NCBI GenBank assembly: GCA_001640655.1
Contig: LXGT01000110.1
Span: 1-64,000, forward strand
Reading direction: 5' to 3'
Length of the DNA: 64,000 nucleotides
DNA from: Endoconidiophora laricicola
Taxonomy: Eukaryota > Ascomycota > Sordariomycetes > Microascales > Ceratocystidaceae
Shown here: piece after piece, positions 12,046-25,638 of the stretch
Numbering within the stretch: the first letter of the stretch is position 1
How the letters are laid out: every line of letters starts with the position of its first letter
The notes under the pieces: model-generated
Told to the model about the DNA's origin: nothing
Databases searched by the model: none
Seen by the model: the letters and a program-made list of their open reading frames with translations, nothing else
Translations under genes and position numbers: made by a program

Positions 12046-14403
12046 TTACTTGTCTGTGCTCTTGGACTTCGTTTGCTCATCGTTGTTATCTTGCTCCCCG
12101 CCGTTCTCCTCCTCCTCCTCTTCCCCAGCTATCTCCTCCCCTAACTCCGAAGTCACTGATATCGCGGGAATCATGTGCACCGCTGACTCCGGACTCAACG
12201 TATCCGACGCTGTGGTCTTTGTCTTTCCCGCACCAGATTTAGCTGTTACTGAGCTTACGCGCGACACTGACTCGTTCCGTGGCGACGGCGATCTGCGTGA
12301 CCGTCTCGAATTCCGCTTCTGCAGGATTCGACCCTCGCCGCCATTTCCACTGTCAGCGTTGTCGTCATCGCCGGTATTATCTTCAAACACCACGTCATTC
12401 GAGCCGTTGCTACGGCGCCGCTCGATGCCAGCGTCGTCGAGCTGCTTCTCGTCGTTTTCGTCGTCTGTGTGGATGATTGGAATTGCTAGCGTCTGGGCAT
12501 CGGCTGCCGTCACGCCGACCGAGGGCATGGTTCTGGATCTTTCAATGCGGAAACGCAGCTCGCCGTGCATGTCCGGCGAGATCTCAAGCTTAGTCTCGGC
12601 CCAGTCAGGGTATGCCTGTTGAATATGGGTTGGTTAGTGACCAATACATCTGTCGTTGTGGGAAAGACAGGCCGGATACTTACCCGCTTTATGGCAACGA
12701 TGATGGCCTTTTTAATGGCCTGAGCGCAACTCACGATGCCAATGATGAACGGAATCAGCTGGCCCGTCGATCGGATCTCGTTTGTGCCTTGTACGTCGTT
12801 GTACCGAATCGTCAGCTCAATCGATAGGATGAACCATAGCAACATGAGTAGCAAACACAAGTTCCAGAATGCTGCCACACACCGATGATGGAATCTATGA
12901 GTGAAAGCTTTGTCAGTCAAAAACCATCCCCTCTCACATTATCTGTTTCCAATTCAAGGACAACTTTGTATGTACTAACTTAACTTCAGCCAGATGCAAC
13001 TCTGCCTCTGTAACCTCGCTATCCACGCCGCTGCCCAACAATGCTGCCAGAACCTTGACCAAGTCCGATGCCTTGGGAATACGCGCCAACGGCGTCGCCC
13101 AGAACTCCGGCGTCACGAAGGGAGTCACGCCCGCACTAGTATGCCCGCCAGCTGCGGCTCCCGACGCACCACCGCCCAACACAGCGCCAAACGTCCCGCC
13201 GGCCGCTAGGCCCTCCATCGGCTGCATTAGTGCCTCGACGGCTCGCAGTGTGCTCTGCACCATACGCTCCTTGACTGCCATAGCACGCGCTTGCTCCTCT
13301 ACTGCTTTGGTACCGCCCAGGTGTGTGTCGCTGAAGCCGCTGTTGGTGCGCTTGTGCACCGCTATGCTGGTACGGCGCAGATTGCGGATCTTGCGCCGCG
13401 CGTTGGCTTCACGGTACAGGCAGATGATGAAAAATACGACAAGGCGGAGAGAGATGATGCTGAGATAAAGGGCCGTAAGTGCACTAGGCAGTAGTAGTAG
13501 CACTGCGAGGATCTGGTAACTGAGCAGGATTTTGCCTGTCAGTGTAGCTTCGTAGAACATGAAGACCTGCGTGGTACATATCTGGCCCGACATCATATCG
13601 TCCAGACCGGCATACCAGAACCACACGTTGAAGCCGCACACCATCCCGCCAATCACGGTACGGAACAGTACACCACTCCACGATAAAAAAGGCAGCTTGA
13701 AGAACGACAAGGCCGCCATGGGCGTCATAAACAGGTAGATCTGGATCTTGCTGAACATACGTCTCACGCGCTGGCCAAATGTCCGCCTGATGACCGATGC
13801 AGAGCGCAGCGAACTAACTACGTCCGAGGCACCACTACTAGAAGAACCTACTGCAGCAGTATCGTCCTCGGGTAATATTGGCACGTTCTTGTTCTTGTCT
13901 TTCCGGCGAAGTAGTGAGACTGGCAGACACCACGACGACGACTTATCGCGACGGCTACGTCTGCTACGGATCGAGAGAATCGATGCTGCGTCAGCGGCGC
14001 CTTTCGCGCGTGCTGAGGAGCTGTTGAAAAAGCCCTGGTTGATCATGCTCTGGCGCACATCGTTGGGCAGCGCCCTGATGCCGCGGAACAGCTCGGCTAC
14101 ACCAGCGGGCGTCATGAGCTGCACGCGGACGCCAACTAGGCTCAGCACAGTCGCCAGAAAGCCCATGCTAAATTGCAGCATGATGTAGCCCTCGACGGGA
14201 TGGAGAGTACCATCCTGGGCGGCTAGCGTGGTGGCTACGATCATGGCAAAGAGGAAGACGGAGTTGGAGTCGTGTATGTCTTGGGCACTGAACGGGTCGG
14301 CGAACATGCTGAGCCACGAGGATATCCATTGTAGGTACACACCAATGCGGATGCCCAGGCCGTAGAGATCCTGGTTGCCGTTGATGGACGGGCATATGTC
14401 CAT
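12046..14403 (-). CDS. Orphan fungal membrane protein with about seven helices
   Basis: Exons 14403-12980, 12894-12684 and 12615-12046 give 734 aa. The introns (12895-12979 with a GTTAGT donor, 12616-12683 with GTAAGT) have CTGAC or CTAAC branch sites and TAG/CAG acceptors, and all phases agree. The N-terminus has C-P near residue 4, then LYGLGIRIGVYLQW (13-26). Hydrophobic segments lie near 20-35, 48-62, 73-92, 243-266, 296-330, then at the start of exon 2, and at a GQLIPF segment. Between helices 3 and 4 is a long Arg/Ser-rich loop. The tail from about residue 546 is hydrophilic and Glu-rich. A degenerate relative lies at 42677-43884. I recognise the layout from uncharacterised Pezizomycotina proteins but know no function. 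The topology suggests a receptor or transporter, which is an inference. Confidence 0.88.
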
Positions 14404-16713
14404 AATTCAAGTCCAAAAAGACCTACTGGATAGTATGGAGAAGATAACGGGGTAACAAAATAAGTGTCAGATGAATAGGTGATAAAACAAAAAGTAGAAG
14501 CGATCATAAAGAACAGCAGATAGGAAAGAAGAAACCAAAAAGCAAAAAGGCCTAGAGTATGGCCAAAGCAGGCTATCTCCGAAGGTCCGTCAGTAGGCAA
14601 TTTGGCAGCTACTCAAACTGCAGCCTTTCATCTGTAGACTTTATGATGATGATATTGCTTCAGCCTTATCAATCAACCCCAACATCAATAGCCTAAAATA
14701 AGTCTCGTCTTATTTTCAAGATGTTTAAAGACAATAAGCAGCCTAAGTGCCAAGTTTTGTTTGTTATTGGGAAAATGAAGAGGGTAAAAGAGAACAACTT
14801 CCGTCCTACTGATAACTCCTTTGCTGCATATCGTCCTCCCCTCTTCCCCCTCCTCCTCCTCCTCCTCCCCCTCCTCCGCCCTGTTGCTCACTTACTGCTG
14901 GACTAAACACTAACCAAGATTTGATCTTCTGTTTGTTCTTCTGTCTCCGTTCAAGTCGATCGTCCTTTGAATCTGCACAACTTGCAGAAATCCAGGCATT
15001 TTTTGGCGAGCGGGCTTGGCTTTGGGGAAAACTCGACTAGAAAGAAGACACTAATGCCATATAGAGACACAAATAAGAAATAAACAATGGTATAGCCCTA
15101 CTGTTTAAAAAGGCGATAGCTTGATAAGAGACTAACGAGCACGACACTGGATAAAACGGCAATATGAAAACTTTCTGATTTTTCTTGATAATATCGCCCA
15201 AAGTTTATCTGGTCTTCTGTTTCTCTCCACCACCACCACCACCACCACCACCTCCTCTTCAATATTACTCTTTTTTCCATTCCCCAGTCACGAAGATCAA
15301 CGGGCATCTTCTAATGACAAAAAGAAAACGAAGAAATATAATAGCAGGAAAAGAATCCCTTTTCCACGGCCGCCAAGCACAATGAGAAAGAATCAGCGGA
15401 GCGGAAAACTCAGACAGGGAACCAGATCTTTCCTGGTCGAAGTAGAAGCTCCTTTTTTACGCGAGAAAGCAAGAAGCAGATATATCATTTTATATTTTCT
15501 TAGACATGGCCTCTTTTTATTTCATGCTCTTTTCAGAATATGAAGTGAATAAAATAAAATAAACTGGCTAAGATCATGACGTTCGGCCAACGCTATCCCA
15601 CAATTATCACACTCATATAGAATAACTTAGAGAATACTACGTAAACAATCCCTACTCTAAAATATAGCAGTTCTCTCTCTCTTCTTTATGATCCATGCAA
15701 TTCCGTTCCCAGCCCGGGCTTTATCGTTTCCTCGGCTAGACATACCGCCGCTGTTCCTTCCCTCTCGTTCTCTCAAGAATCAAAGAGACCAAGTGGATGC
15801 CAATCTTCAGCTCATTGCTTGGCCTAGTCAACCTACCGTGGACCAATCATACTTCTCCTATGCATGCTAAGAGAACATCGTCATCAGCGACCCCGGTCAC
15901 TGTCAACACCAGTAAAGCTCACATCTATTAGAGTATTGAGCTATACTAGTTAAACATGGAATCCGTGTTGTTGCATACGAAGAGGAAACCCGATACAAGT
16001 TTGAGCATGTGATTTGTACATATAGAGAGATATATGCTAGTGGGAAGAAGGACGTCAAGTGCGTCGGTCGGTGCAAGGAAGATACAAAGGAAACAAAGTC
16101 TCCGCCAAGCCCTAAACAGCGACGGGACAGGGTACGAAAGATGAAATAGAAAAACAAAAACAAAAACAAAGTAAACTATCGGTAAATGACAAGTCACAAG
16201 TGCAAGAAAGATGGAGGGGGGAGGATGACAGTAAATAGAAGATTATATAGTTAAGGCTAAAGATAGATAATAGTAAATATGCAATAAATGGACACGTGCT
16301 TGTTATAATTAACAGCGATACAAAGGCTCGGATACACGCCTCCGGCGTGGCAGAAAATGCTATGCAAAGATAAAAAGACAAAACGATAAAAAATGAGAGA
16401 GACTCAAACTAGTAGCTGACCATGTTGCGATCTCTCTACTAACGGTCTCCATCCTAAAGTAACTTACCAAGAAATGAAATACAAAATAGGGGGGGGGTTA
16501 AGCGGCCGACACATGCAACAAACTAGATGCTGCTCTAACAAGACAAAGGAAATGATCAAATATGATAAGGAAAGAAAATGGGGACTTGATAGGGTAAGTA
16601 TGGAGGAGTCATGAACATCAAACAGGGAAGTGGAAACAAAGAAAGAACGCAAGAGGAAACAAAGGAAACATGATCTACTGCAAAAAAAGCATATCAAACC
16701 ACATGTCAAGTAT
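14404..16713. other. Intergenic spacer with a CCA microsatellite
   Basis: No supported gene. It contains the 5' flank of the membrane-protein gene, pyrimidine-rich tracts, a CCA microsatellite at 15227-15252, and the 3' flank of the coiled-coil gene. The open frames here are short and look like noise. Confidence 0.7.
15227..15252 (+). repeat. CCA trinucleotide microsatellite
   Basis: About eight to nine tandem CCA units in non-coding DNA. Confidence 0.9.
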
Positions 16714-19551
16714 TTATATCAGGTTATCAGCCAGAGCCCGTGATGCAAGTCCGCGTGTCTTGACCGATTGCCAATATCCAGGGACTGGGCCGGGTTGGTT
16801 GACTCCAGAGTTCCGGAACAACGGGATTGGCAGCGCATTGTTGTCTACGCTAACCCCAAGATTACGGCTCGTCTTTATAGGCGACTGTGTAGGCGTGGCC
16901 GAGTTGTCATCCAACGATGACGTTGAACTCACGCTAGTGCTGACCGTAGCCGAAGAAGATGACGAAGATGCAGATGTAGCAGACGAGTATCCGCCCCATG
17001 GCATCCACTTAGACCATACACGACCAGCTGTCCCAGAGTTGGATGGCGACGACGAGTACACTGAGGCTGTATCACTTGCGCTATTACGGGAAATGACACC
17101 GGCTAAACCGGCAAGGCTGCTACGAACGTCCGATGTTGCCTGGAAGGAGATAGTCGACTGAGCAACCACATCTGTGAAAACTGCTGATGCCGTGCCTAAC
17201 GGCCGTAGAGTCAGCTGGCTCGGACGGCTCTTAAGTGTGTGGATATCCAGACCACCAGATAGCGACATAATGGACTCATGTGAGACATGACGACGGAGAG
17301 ATCGTAGCGCAGCTACTTCGTCCTGCGACTCGTCTTCGTACTCTTCCTCCTCATCGTCCTGCTCGTCTTCGCCAAACTCGAAGTCTTCTTCGTCTTCCAT
17401 GCCTGCAAGCTCTTCAGCAATAGACAAATTTGTAGTCCGACGCTGCAAGCTCGTTGACGTGCGGCCATCTTCTTCCTCAGCAATAGCATTGAAACCTTGC
17501 TGGCTGGGTGCAGTAAAATGCACCGAAATATCTGAGACCCGTTTCTTGTGCTTTCGCGACGGTGGGCAAGGCGTCATGAAATCGCCGCCTTCATTGCTTA
17601 GAATAGACATACGTCTGCTACTAACAGGCGATGAAGCCACTGATGAAGTTGCATATTCTGACGGGCGCTCTGAGAAGATAGAGTCTCGGCGAGTCGACGA
17701 TACAGTTGTATTGAGGGAGTCACGCTTAGTAGACACCCACACATTAGACAACGTCGAATCGCGTTTCCGACCCTTGCGGAAGCCTGTTTCGTATGTTGGC
17801 GACATGATGCCATCGCCGGCATCACTGAATCCAATCGACGGTTGAGGTGAGTGCATAGGTGATGAAGTGGATGAGCGGCTAGAACCTGATAATGGTAGGT
17901 TAAATAGTCCTGGAACAAGACTGTTGCGCTTCTTCTTGGGTTTTGTATTTGTACGCTTTGTTGGCGTCACATGATAATGGTGGTGCACGTGGACCTCTCT
18001 TGACTGACCACTGCCACCGCTTTGTGAGGGTGTTGGCGACATTGGCCGCTCGTCAGTTTTGATTCTGGTTGGCGTCGTATCATTTGCCATTGTCATAATA
18101 GATGGTTGATGTGACATGACTTGCTCACGTAGAGCTTGAATCTCATCATGTGAGTTCATTAACAGTTCTCTTAGCTCGGTCATACCCAGCTGGAGATTTG
18201 CATTGTCTGCTAATAGATCTCGCACAAAGTGAGATACCACGTTGCTGCCGTGCTTGGTGTCAGATAACAGACCGTCAGCAGAAGTAAGTGTTTTGGCGGC
18301 GGCTGCGCCCTTCAACCTGCCAGCTGCAGTATTGAGTTCCCGCTCAACTTCCCGATGCCGCTCCATGCGACCAAGGATCTCGACGTGACGCTCACGTTCC
18401 TCCTTGGCCTCCTGCTCCATACGGTCGATTTGCTCCTGGAGTAAGACAATGCTGCGTTCAGCTCTGCGCCACCGTTGCATTGTATCACGGTTCTCTGCCT
18501 CTGTTCGGCTAACAGTGTTCCGTAGCGTGTCCTGCTCGTATTCAAGCACGGCAATCTGACGCTCCATATCAGCGGCGCGCGCAGTTGCACTTTCTAGGCG
18601 GCGGACAGTCTGTTCTGAGGACATCAGACTAGCCTCAAGTTGTTGTATCCGGGTGTCAGCATCTTCCACAGAAGTGTTGAGGAATTCGATCTGATCCATT
18701 AACTGCATATTCTCTTTTATCGTGCGCTGGTTGAATGCCTCGAGCTCAAGCTTATCGTTTTGTAGCGACTGTATTTGGGCTACCAGAGCGAGACGATCTC
18801 GTTCGGCATCAGCCATGTATGTCTCATGTCGGTGTAAAAGAGCCTGCAAAGAGAATGTCAGTGATGGGTGGTCAATAAGAACTGAGGCCATGTTAGGCAC
18901 AAATTGGTTTCCATATAAGTAATAATAATTTAAGGAGACAGAAGCAAGACTCGAGATGATTTATTTTTATCAACAGATAGTCAGTCTTGTGGACTCGGCT
19001 GAGGATTCTCACAAAGGGCGATTCTTGCATGCCATCTCTTTGTTCTGATCCCTTGTGATGCCACAACGGCCACTACTGGCTTCAGCTGCTAGCGCTCAAA
19101 GTCGGTTCCTTTTAAATATAATTAATACATTCTTTGTTTAGACCAGCAAGTAGATGTAATAATTAACACAAAAACATAAAAGTAGGAAAAGTAGATTATC
19201 TCTGGCACGTACCTGGCCAAGCGCCGCGGCAGCGCGCATATCGGTTTCTACATGCTGCAGAATAGCGCAGTTGTGTTTCAAAAATTCGCAGTTTAGACGA
19301 CCACAGCAGCACTTCAATATAGGTATTTCGTCGCTGGCGGTAGCAGTATCATGCTCATGAGTAGGCGGCGAAGGTGGGCGGTTGAAACTAGTGGGAGAAG
19401 AGCTCATACTTGGCATCGCAGGGTGGATAGAGGATGTGGCGGAGGGAGGTGAAGTGAGTGCAGGATCATAAGATGGTGTAGACGTCCGAGACGGCGTCGT
19501 AGAGACGGGGCGTGAATTAGAAGACATTTTGATTATGCGTGGCTTTGGCAT
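16714..19551 (-). CDS. Conserved fungal coiled-coil protein with N-terminal Cys motif
   Basis: Two exons, 19551-19213 and 18843-16714, give 822 aa. The 369-nt intron has a GTACGT donor and a TTTGCAG acceptor and is in phase 0, joining A-L-G-Q to A-L-L-H-R-H-E. The first 70 residues are Ser/Pro/Thr-rich. A compact motif with CCCGRLNC and LKHNC follows, near residues 80-95. Residues from about 100 to 330 are a heptad-type coiled coil with many E, Q and R. The second half is Ser-rich and disordered, with RRDS/KRDS-like basic sites that could be kinase targets and an acidic block (EDEEDFEFGEDEQDDEEEEY). No enzyme motif is present. The ALGQ-LL-RHE-Y pattern is familiar from uncharacterised Pezizomycotina proteins. 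A scaffold or cytoskeletal adaptor role is only inference. A second in-frame ATG at residue 9 (19527) could be the real start. Confidence 0.87.
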
Positions 19552-22500
19552 GTATAAGAGTATGTCGCATGCGACAGATTGCGAAATTATGGTGAGTAGA
19601 TGTCGTAGATAATAATGGTGGTGTGTTTGCGTATATGCGATGCGCCGGTATGTCGTTAGAAGAGAGTTAATGTACGTAAAAGCAGGCAGCTCCAGATAGT
19701 AGTACTGTTATGTCGTGTTAGTGTCAAGATATTATCAAGTGTATGCAGTGTAGCTTGACAAAGCTTAAGAAACAGGAACAAGGAAACAGAAAGTGGCGAG
19801 AATTACAAAGAGAATGTAATTATCTTTTTGTTTGTTTGTCAGAGAGAAAAGCTTGGGCGCCCACGATGAGAAGAGACTCGAATCAAATTTGAGATGAGGT
19901 GAAATTTGGTCGCCAGACGAGAAAGAGGGATCTCTATTTTACAAGCAGGGATTCATGACGGAATCACAAGCGTTAATAGCAGATTGTAACAATAGTGAAG
20001 AGACTATGAAGTACTATTAGTAACACTTATCAAGTATTGTAGGGAAATTCTAGTTTCTGATCTCCGCTGAACTCTCACGTTCCCTGCAAAGGCATTGGTA
20101 GAAGCTTGATCGGTCATCCAATGTCTTGAGCAGCACTGAAGGCCTGCTAAAATGCTTGTTCCAATAAAGAAATAAGGGAAAAAAAAAGCCCACTCACTCA
20201 ACTTCAACGTAGAAACGGTGAGCGAGGCAGGCAGGCATGGAGAAAGGGAAAAACGTACCAAAGCAACCCTGTCGTGATAATGACAACCCAGGTCTAAGCC
20301 AGAGTTAGCGATTCTAGAAGTTTGCGCCGGATCTGAGACGTGCAGAGTATTGTGCACAGAGTGCAATGCTAGTATAACTAACAACGGAGTCCTCCAGAGA
20401 GTAGCAAGTCAAGGAACAAGAATGAAAAAAAAAAATTTGGATGTGATCGGCCTAAACAAATCGAATGAATTGGGCAGCTCGGAACGAGACAGAAGTAACA
20501 AAGATATGTTTTCGTTTGTGCCTGGTAAAGAATATGAGGCTTAGATGGGAAAATCTAGGTAATGAGAGATGAGGGAGGTGAGATAGGATGAAGAATCCTA
20601 TTATGCTCAATGGATAGAGAGCTTAGAGAAAAAAATTTGAAGAAACTCCAAGGAACCCAGCATCGACTACAATACAAGAAAGGGTTGTAATATCTCAACA
20701 AAAAAATAAGATAAATAGTCATCAAGGCGCAAATGAAAACAATAGGGCCGGCCAAAAATGCGGATAAGCGAGAACAAGAGCGACAACGGCAAGGTAGACT
20801 TGCAAGAGATTCAATCTACATAGCCCAGCCGTTGAATTGTGCCAATACAATAGGATGGAGGGCTTTGAGGCACGCGATCTATTAGTAGGCGATAGGCTGT
20901 GGTGGTTGCTGGTGAGGATGTCTGTCTGACTTGCACGTTATCCTAGGCAACGTTCCCCTCCCCCAGGTGATCGTCAGCCTCCCCTTCTTTCCCCGTTGTC
21001 ACCACCCGTAGAACGGGGATGACCAGGATAGAGGAGAGCACGAGACGAGAAAATTAGAAAAGCTAAGCCGGCTGGGCTGTGACAGGAGCAACTCAGTAAT
21101 TCTCGATATGACATATGGGATAAGAATAATGGTCCGAATGTGAGCCCAGGAAGTGCTATTCCAACTCTGCAAAGCGGAGAGAAAGAGAAATGAAGTGTGC
21201 TAAGACGATAGCAAAAGCAACGGACGGAATGTGGAAACAGGAGGCTGAAGTCGACATGGGACAGTACGGACAATAGTCAAGCAAAGAGAGTTGGTTCCTG
21301 AATACCCAGATCAGCCGCTCTCGGGGGGTTTATGCGAAGCAGTTGAAAGCAGCCTGTGCTAAAAGAGGGCAAGAGTAGAGACTTCTAGGATTAGTGCATG
21401 CATCTAATGCAGGGCGTATTATATACAGGGCCGAGTACAAGAGACCGAAAGTCTAGTAATCGGCAGCGACGTAGATGGACAGAGCGGTTGAACGATAAGT
21501 GAGCAGCGGAGGAAGCATAGAAGATGAGGGGTTGATGATGATGGGTTATATACTATCCTGCCTTTGCGCGGTTTCAAGGTCTGCATCAGGCAGTGAAAAT
21601 GAGGGGTAAAATATGATGAAAAGTGGTGATAATGGCTATGGTGGTTTTGCCATATTTTCTAGAGGCCGCTATTAAGGCAGTGTGGCCGACTCATTTCTAT
21701 TAGCTGGTCTAAGGACAGACTAACAAACAAAAACAAAGAGCTAGAGAGACGCTGCCTGAGAAGAATGCAAACAATAGAAGACAAAAAGATAGCAACTTCT
21801 ATGCGATCTAGATCGATGGCAAAAAAGAAAGCTAAATAAGATGAGAGGGAAGAGAATAAATTTGAAGCCCAATCCATCCATCAAAACAGGACAAAACAAC
21901 CAAAGCGGCAGTCACGAGAAAACTCTTCTTTTGGCTTGCTGTGCTCTATTTCCTCCTGCATGGTAAGATAAGCAGCAAAGCAAATGCAACTCCGAGCGGC
22001 AAGTGCACTCAGTGATATATATCTTGAAGCCATTATCTATCTCTCTCTTTTCCCTGCCAGGCTCTTATCGCACCAAGACATACCACCAGGGGCCACACCA
22101 TGATACCATTGATTTTTACTCTGACTAGCTAGCTAGCTTTAGTTCAAAACATAGACTTAGACATACCAACTAGTCTTACACTACTAGAATTGTGCGTGCA
22201 CTCCCAATCAGTCTGTTTTGGCGCGGGCTGCACCGAGATTGCATAAGGATTTTCTTGGTTCCTGGCTCGGCCCAAGGTATATTTTGTATGTGCGCCACAT
22301 AGACAAGAGGCATGATCCCACCATCGAGGACCACTCGCTAGTGGGCGTTTTCTAAGAAGTTGAATTAATCATGAGTACGCCATCTATTTGTGCGTCTTTC
22401 TCTCAATTTCAAGTCAAACACATTAATTTCCCTCAATCGTCGTACCAACAAGAAACTGATTCACTACGACCTTGCTTACTGGCACGAAAGGCACAAATCT

Positions 22501-23934
22501 TACATATGCACGCAAGTGGATTCTCTTCAGGCACCTTATGCAGCTTATAGCGGAAACACTTGCTTAAATGGTTTTAGTGTTGTTTACATTGTGCATCCAT
22601 CCAACCACTAAAGTTTTGTTTACTTCACTGGATCCAGCAGATACAAATTAACCCTAGCATTACGTGATCTATTGTTATCAACCCACGTCCCTCAACGTTC
22701 CTCCTTTTTCCCTCCTCATTTTAAGCTTCCTTGACGGCTTCTCGAATCTTATATGCCCATGTCCATCGTCACGTTCTGCTCTAATCTCTCTCTGTGTAAA
22801 TTTTCACTGACTGACCGTCCTTGTTTTTTGTGAAAGATAGGGAATATCAGGGAGTTGAAAGTGAAGCCCTGATTCTTTCTTGCTTTGCCTACGCATAAGA
22901 GAGAGAAAAGAAAGAAACAAAAGACCAAGGTTACGGACCACACAACTTGGCATCACATGGACTTGCCACGGATTCGGAGAAAATCGAAAATAAAATCGCC
23001 CTAGAAATTAGGCTTTTCTTCTCTTATGTTACAAAGTTAGTAAATCACCGCCTATCCTATCGTCTTCTCCATCTTGAAATTATTTGGTTCATCGTGAGTC
23101 AAAGTCCCTTGGCTTCGTTGTACATGCATGCATATCGACTAGCTTTGGTACCCTTATAAACCGTCTTCACTATATTTTGGTAGCTATTGACCACCTCAAG
23201 GAAGGGAAGAAAAAATAAACAATAACTTAACAATCCTAACAGACCCCAAACAAGATCAGTTGACGTTGGTGTCGTCTGTTTCGAATCAGCAGTCGAACCG
23301 CCTATGTCCTTCTCGAAAGGAAAATTGCTGGTTCTAGCGCGTCGCATGATCTTCTGTTTCTCCCGTCTTTGAAACTGTCAAGTTTACCCCCCCCCCCCCT
23401 CCAAGAAAAAGGTTTTTGTTAGTTAGGAAGGACTAAAAAGCTGTCATCCTTAGACTTACTATATAATATGATCGCCGACGTCATTGGACTGATCTTGGCT
23501 TACACGAAAATACTATTGAAAATCCCGAAGACGGAGATAAAAAAAGAAGAGAAACAAAAGTCCGCGTGCCATATCCTGCCACTTGCAATAGTCTATGATC
23601 AAGCCAGGACCATCATCCCCTGGTTTGGGGGGAGATTCTGGCACAGATTTTTTGTCACCTGCACGGATCAAGTCTCTTTGACTTATGAACGCTTTCATCC
23701 AACTATAGCATGAATAAACACGACATGGAGGCTTATCTTTGGGTTGTCAAAGATGCATAAAATCCAGAACATATCAATCCAAACTCTGGATTTATTATCC
23801 GTATTAAACTAAGGATAATAAAGAATAAACTTTATGTTTGATTGCATCATATTTCTGACTGCAAAGGACACTATTCTGTGTATACTACATAGTGGATACT
23901 GTTTATCTCGTGCGGCTTCAAATATATCTATATA
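19552..23934. other. Intergenic spacer, no supported gene
   Basis: 4.4 kb without a gene I can defend. The left part is the 5' flank of the coiled-coil gene and the right end is the 3' flank of the Rieske-AIF gene. It holds TAGC tetranucleotide repetition near 22124-22137 and a C run near 23386-23399. Frames of up to about 126 aa (20004-20384, -) have no family features. Confidence 0.7.
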
Positions 23935-25638
23935 TTACGCCACAAGACTCAGCACATCGAACCCTTCATTCAACTCTTTCTTTCCAGGCATCTTGCCTAC
24001 ACGCATAAGCTCTGCGGCCTGAACCATGACTGGATCAGTACCCATCGTCGCAACAGCGACAACAACATCTCCCTTTGTATAGAACGCCGAGAACTTGCCC
24101 TCCAGCGGCTCACCGTGGATCACTACATCGTCAAAACCCGCTGCCGTGTTCCCGCAGTAGCGCAGTTGCGCCGCAAGAGCTGACCAGAAAACGGGGATGA
24201 ATGGTTCTGGCACTACACTGGAATCTACGATATGGGCAGCAGCGGCTCGACCCGAGTTCTGCGCAACGTTCCAGTGCTCGATGCGTGTTGGGACGCCAGT
24301 TCCTCCAGGGCCTGTGTAGGGATACTTAGCGATGTCTCCGATAGAATATACATCTGAGACGCCAACCACCTGGAATGAGGCGTCGGTGACTATGGACCCG
24401 TCCTTTCCGAGGCTGAATGCACTGTTGTTTTGGAGGAAGGCAGTTGCAGGCTTGACGCCGACGCCGAGAATCACAAGATCGGCATCGATAATCGTGCCAT
24501 CGCCGAGTTCCACGGCACCTACAACTGAGGGATTAAATTTGGATGGGATCGCCTGCTTGGTGTCTGCCTCGAGGTAAAACTTGATGCCTTTGGCCTCTAG
24601 TCCCTTCTTTATGCCGGCACCAACACGGTCACCGAGAATATGTCCTAGGGGCACCTTTTGACATCCAATTACGGAAACCGTGTTGTCACCTGCAACTGCA
24701 TTGGCTACTTCAAGTCCAATAAAGGAAGTTCCGACAACCACAATTTTCTTTCCTTTGGCCCCAATGGCAGCGCTGATGGCCGCAGCATCAGGTGAGGTCC
24801 GCAGAGTAAAAACATTTCCTAGGTCTCCTCCTAAGCCAGGCACGGGGAGTTTATTGGCAGTTCCGCCTGTAGCCAGAACAAGCTTAGAATAGCCTAGCTT
24901 TTTGCCTTTCTTTGTGGTAATAGATTTGTCAGCAACGTCTACGGCGACTGCTTCGTCGTAGAGGAACTCTACAGAGCCCTCATTGAACCATTCTTTGGGC
25001 CTTAAAGCCAACTTTGCAGGATCACCGATCAAGGCTTTTGACAGCTTTGGCCGGTCAATGGGGAGATATGCCTCGGCTGACACAACAGTGATCTTGCCTT
25101 CATAGCCTTTAAGTCGTAGACCCTCGACTAGACCGATAGTTCCACTACCGCCGCCGACAACCAGAATTCCAGCATCAGTAGCCTTAACTGCTTGGCATTG
25201 GAAGCGAGGCTTGCGACGGCCCGATTTTAGAACAGCAGGCTCTCCTGTCACATATACACTCCCATTGCGCTCGGAAACTTTGAATGTCGGAAGGGCGTCG
25301 AGGCCGGGGGCGTCTTCGATATCGCCAGTTTTAGTGCTAAAACAAGCTGCATAGCAATGTAACACGCATTAGCAAGTGTTCGACGGGAAATATGAGAAAA
25401 TATAAGTGAGATCCTTACCTCCGTGCCATGGACAAGTTAATCGTCCGTCTTTGGAAACAACGCCTTTAATAAGAGGTGCACCGTAATGTGTACATTTTGG
25501 CCCAAGAGCTTGAACGCCATCATCGGTCTTGACTAGAAGCACCTTGGCGCCTTCTAGACCCTCAATCTCGACCTCAATCTTGGCGCCAGAGTCCTGTGGC
25601 AGCGATGTTAGATCTTTGAGCTTGTATTCTGAAGCCAT
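23935..25638 (-). CDS. AIF-like flavoprotein reductase with N-terminal Rieske domain
   Basis: Exons 25638-25419 and 25346-23935 give 543 aa. The 72-nt intron (GTAAGG donor, GCAG acceptor) splits an Ala codon inside the second Rieske cluster motif, restoring C-P-W-H-G-A-C-F. The Rieske ligands are C49-x-H51 and C69-x2-H72 of a 2Fe-2S domain. The pyridine-nucleotide-disulphide oxidoreductase fold follows, with an FAD-binding VVGGGSGTIG near 135-145 and an NAD(P)-binding VVVGTSFIGLE near 275-285. This order matches AIFM3-type proteins (apoptosis-inducing-factor-like, also annotated as rubredoxin or ferredoxin reductases). They are expected to pass electrons from NAD(P)H through FAD to the iron-sulfur centre. 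The partner and the role in cell death are unknown here. The same frame stays open upstream to 25947 and includes a basic, Ser-rich stretch, so a longer form with a mitochondrial presequence is possible. Confidence 0.93.

Noticed and set aside
12050..12622. 190-aa plus-strand frame over the acidic tail of the membrane protein
   Set aside because: It is a Ser-rich antisense reading of the Glu/Asp-rich exon 3.
23270..23310. GGTTCGACT sequence on the minus strand resembling a tRNA B box
   Set aside because: No matching A box or cloverleaf arms could be found around it.
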